Part shown: in pieces, positions 34,749 through 34,934 of the stretch
Position numbering within the stretch: the stretch's first letter is position 1
How the letters are laid out: every line of letters begins with the position of its first letter
From: Planctomycetia bacterium
Lineage (GTDB): Bacteria > Planctomycetota > UBA1135 > GCA-002686595
Length of the DNA: 34,934 nt
Direction of reading: 5' to 3'
Assembly (NCBI GenBank): GCA_005799545.1
Contig: SYGM01000171.1
Span: 1 to 34,934 of the forward strand
The notes under the pieces: model-generated
Seen by the model: the letters and a program-made list of their open reading frames with translations, nothing else
What the model was told of the DNA's origin: nothing
Database searches by the model: none
Position numbers and translations under genes: made by a program

Positions 34749-34934
34749 CCAAGCCCGGAAGCTACGAGACCTGGCTGCTCAACCGCACGGGGCTCACCAA
34801 CTCCCACACCCTCGATGTCTACCGCCAGAACGGCGGCTACAAGGCCATCGAAAAGGTGCTCAAGACCCCGATGAGCCCCGCGGATGTCATCGCGGAGATG
34901 AAGGCCAGCGAGCTGCGCGGCCGCGGCGGCGCGG
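34745..34934 (+). CDS. nuoF: NADH-quinone oxidoreductase subunit F, N-terminal fragment cut by window
   Basis: About 63 codons are visible from ATG 34745, preceded by GGAGG (34734-34738) at a six-base spacing. The visible part ends SELRGRGGA, the start of the FMN/NADH-binding glycine-rich motif of the 51-kDa subunit, which accepts electrons from NADH. The order and overlap with nuoE support the call. Most of the protein lies outside. Confidence 0.9.
   Translation, partial: MTKPGSYETWLLNRTGLTNSHTLDVYRQNGGYKAIEKVLKTPMSPADVIAEMKASELRGRGGA

Overview
The window is a GC-rich bacterial chromosome segment with 27 protein genes and no tRNA, rRNA, CRISPR array or insertion sequence that I can see. I infer a Planctomycetota-like host. 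The main support is the partial secreted protein at the left edge, whose Cys-rich N-terminal domain (GVxPCPCSN...NSSATGGASL...TSGERPT) I recall from planctomycete genomes. The many lipoproteins and secreted proteins, scarce strong Shine-Dalgarno sites and high GC also fit. No marker gene is present to prove it.

Layout. 1-1141 (-) is a formylglycine-generating-enzyme-fold protein cut by the window edge. 1509-3539 (-) is recG. 3626-5736 (+) is an overlapping pair of exported proteins (an SGNH hydrolase and a degenerate peptidase-like protein). 5748-6800 (-) is a DUF1579 lipoprotein. 6859-10477 (+) holds a beta-CASP nuclease, a small membrane protein and the Mg2+ channel mgtE. 10385-13659 (-) is an MFS transporter and a large lipoprotein.

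13728-19656 (+) is a tightly overlapping five-gene operon covering the whole trans-4-hydroxy-L-proline route: epimerase, two-protein D-hydroxyproline dehydrogenase with a fused [2Fe-2S] subunit, pyrroline-4-hydroxy-2-carboxylate deaminase, and 2-oxoglutarate semialdehyde dehydrogenase. The epimerase gene carries an in-frame amber codon right after its second catalytic Cys motif, while the rest of the frame stays intact. A zinc phospholipase-C-like gene follows. It converges on a lipoprotein with about nine Asp-rich calcium-loop repeats, and a hairpin built from the two stop codons lies between them.

22480-31266 (+) is the most novel region. It has a B12-binding radical SAM protein, a lower-GC protein ending in a DUF2325-like domain, and a second B12/radical SAM protein with an unusual CX4CX2C motif and a PqqD-like C-terminal domain. 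These are followed by a 62-residue charged peptide ending in an EERIAP-type tail, an exported pentaheme cytochrome c coupled to the peptide gene, and a HEAT/vWA protein. I read this as a possible peptide-modification (RiPP-like) locus tied to periplasmic electron transfer; this is inference.

31500-34934 (+) is the start of a complex I operon, nuoA-B-C-D-E-F, with nuoF cut by the right edge. The gap before it carries a sigma-54-like sequence and C-rich tracts.
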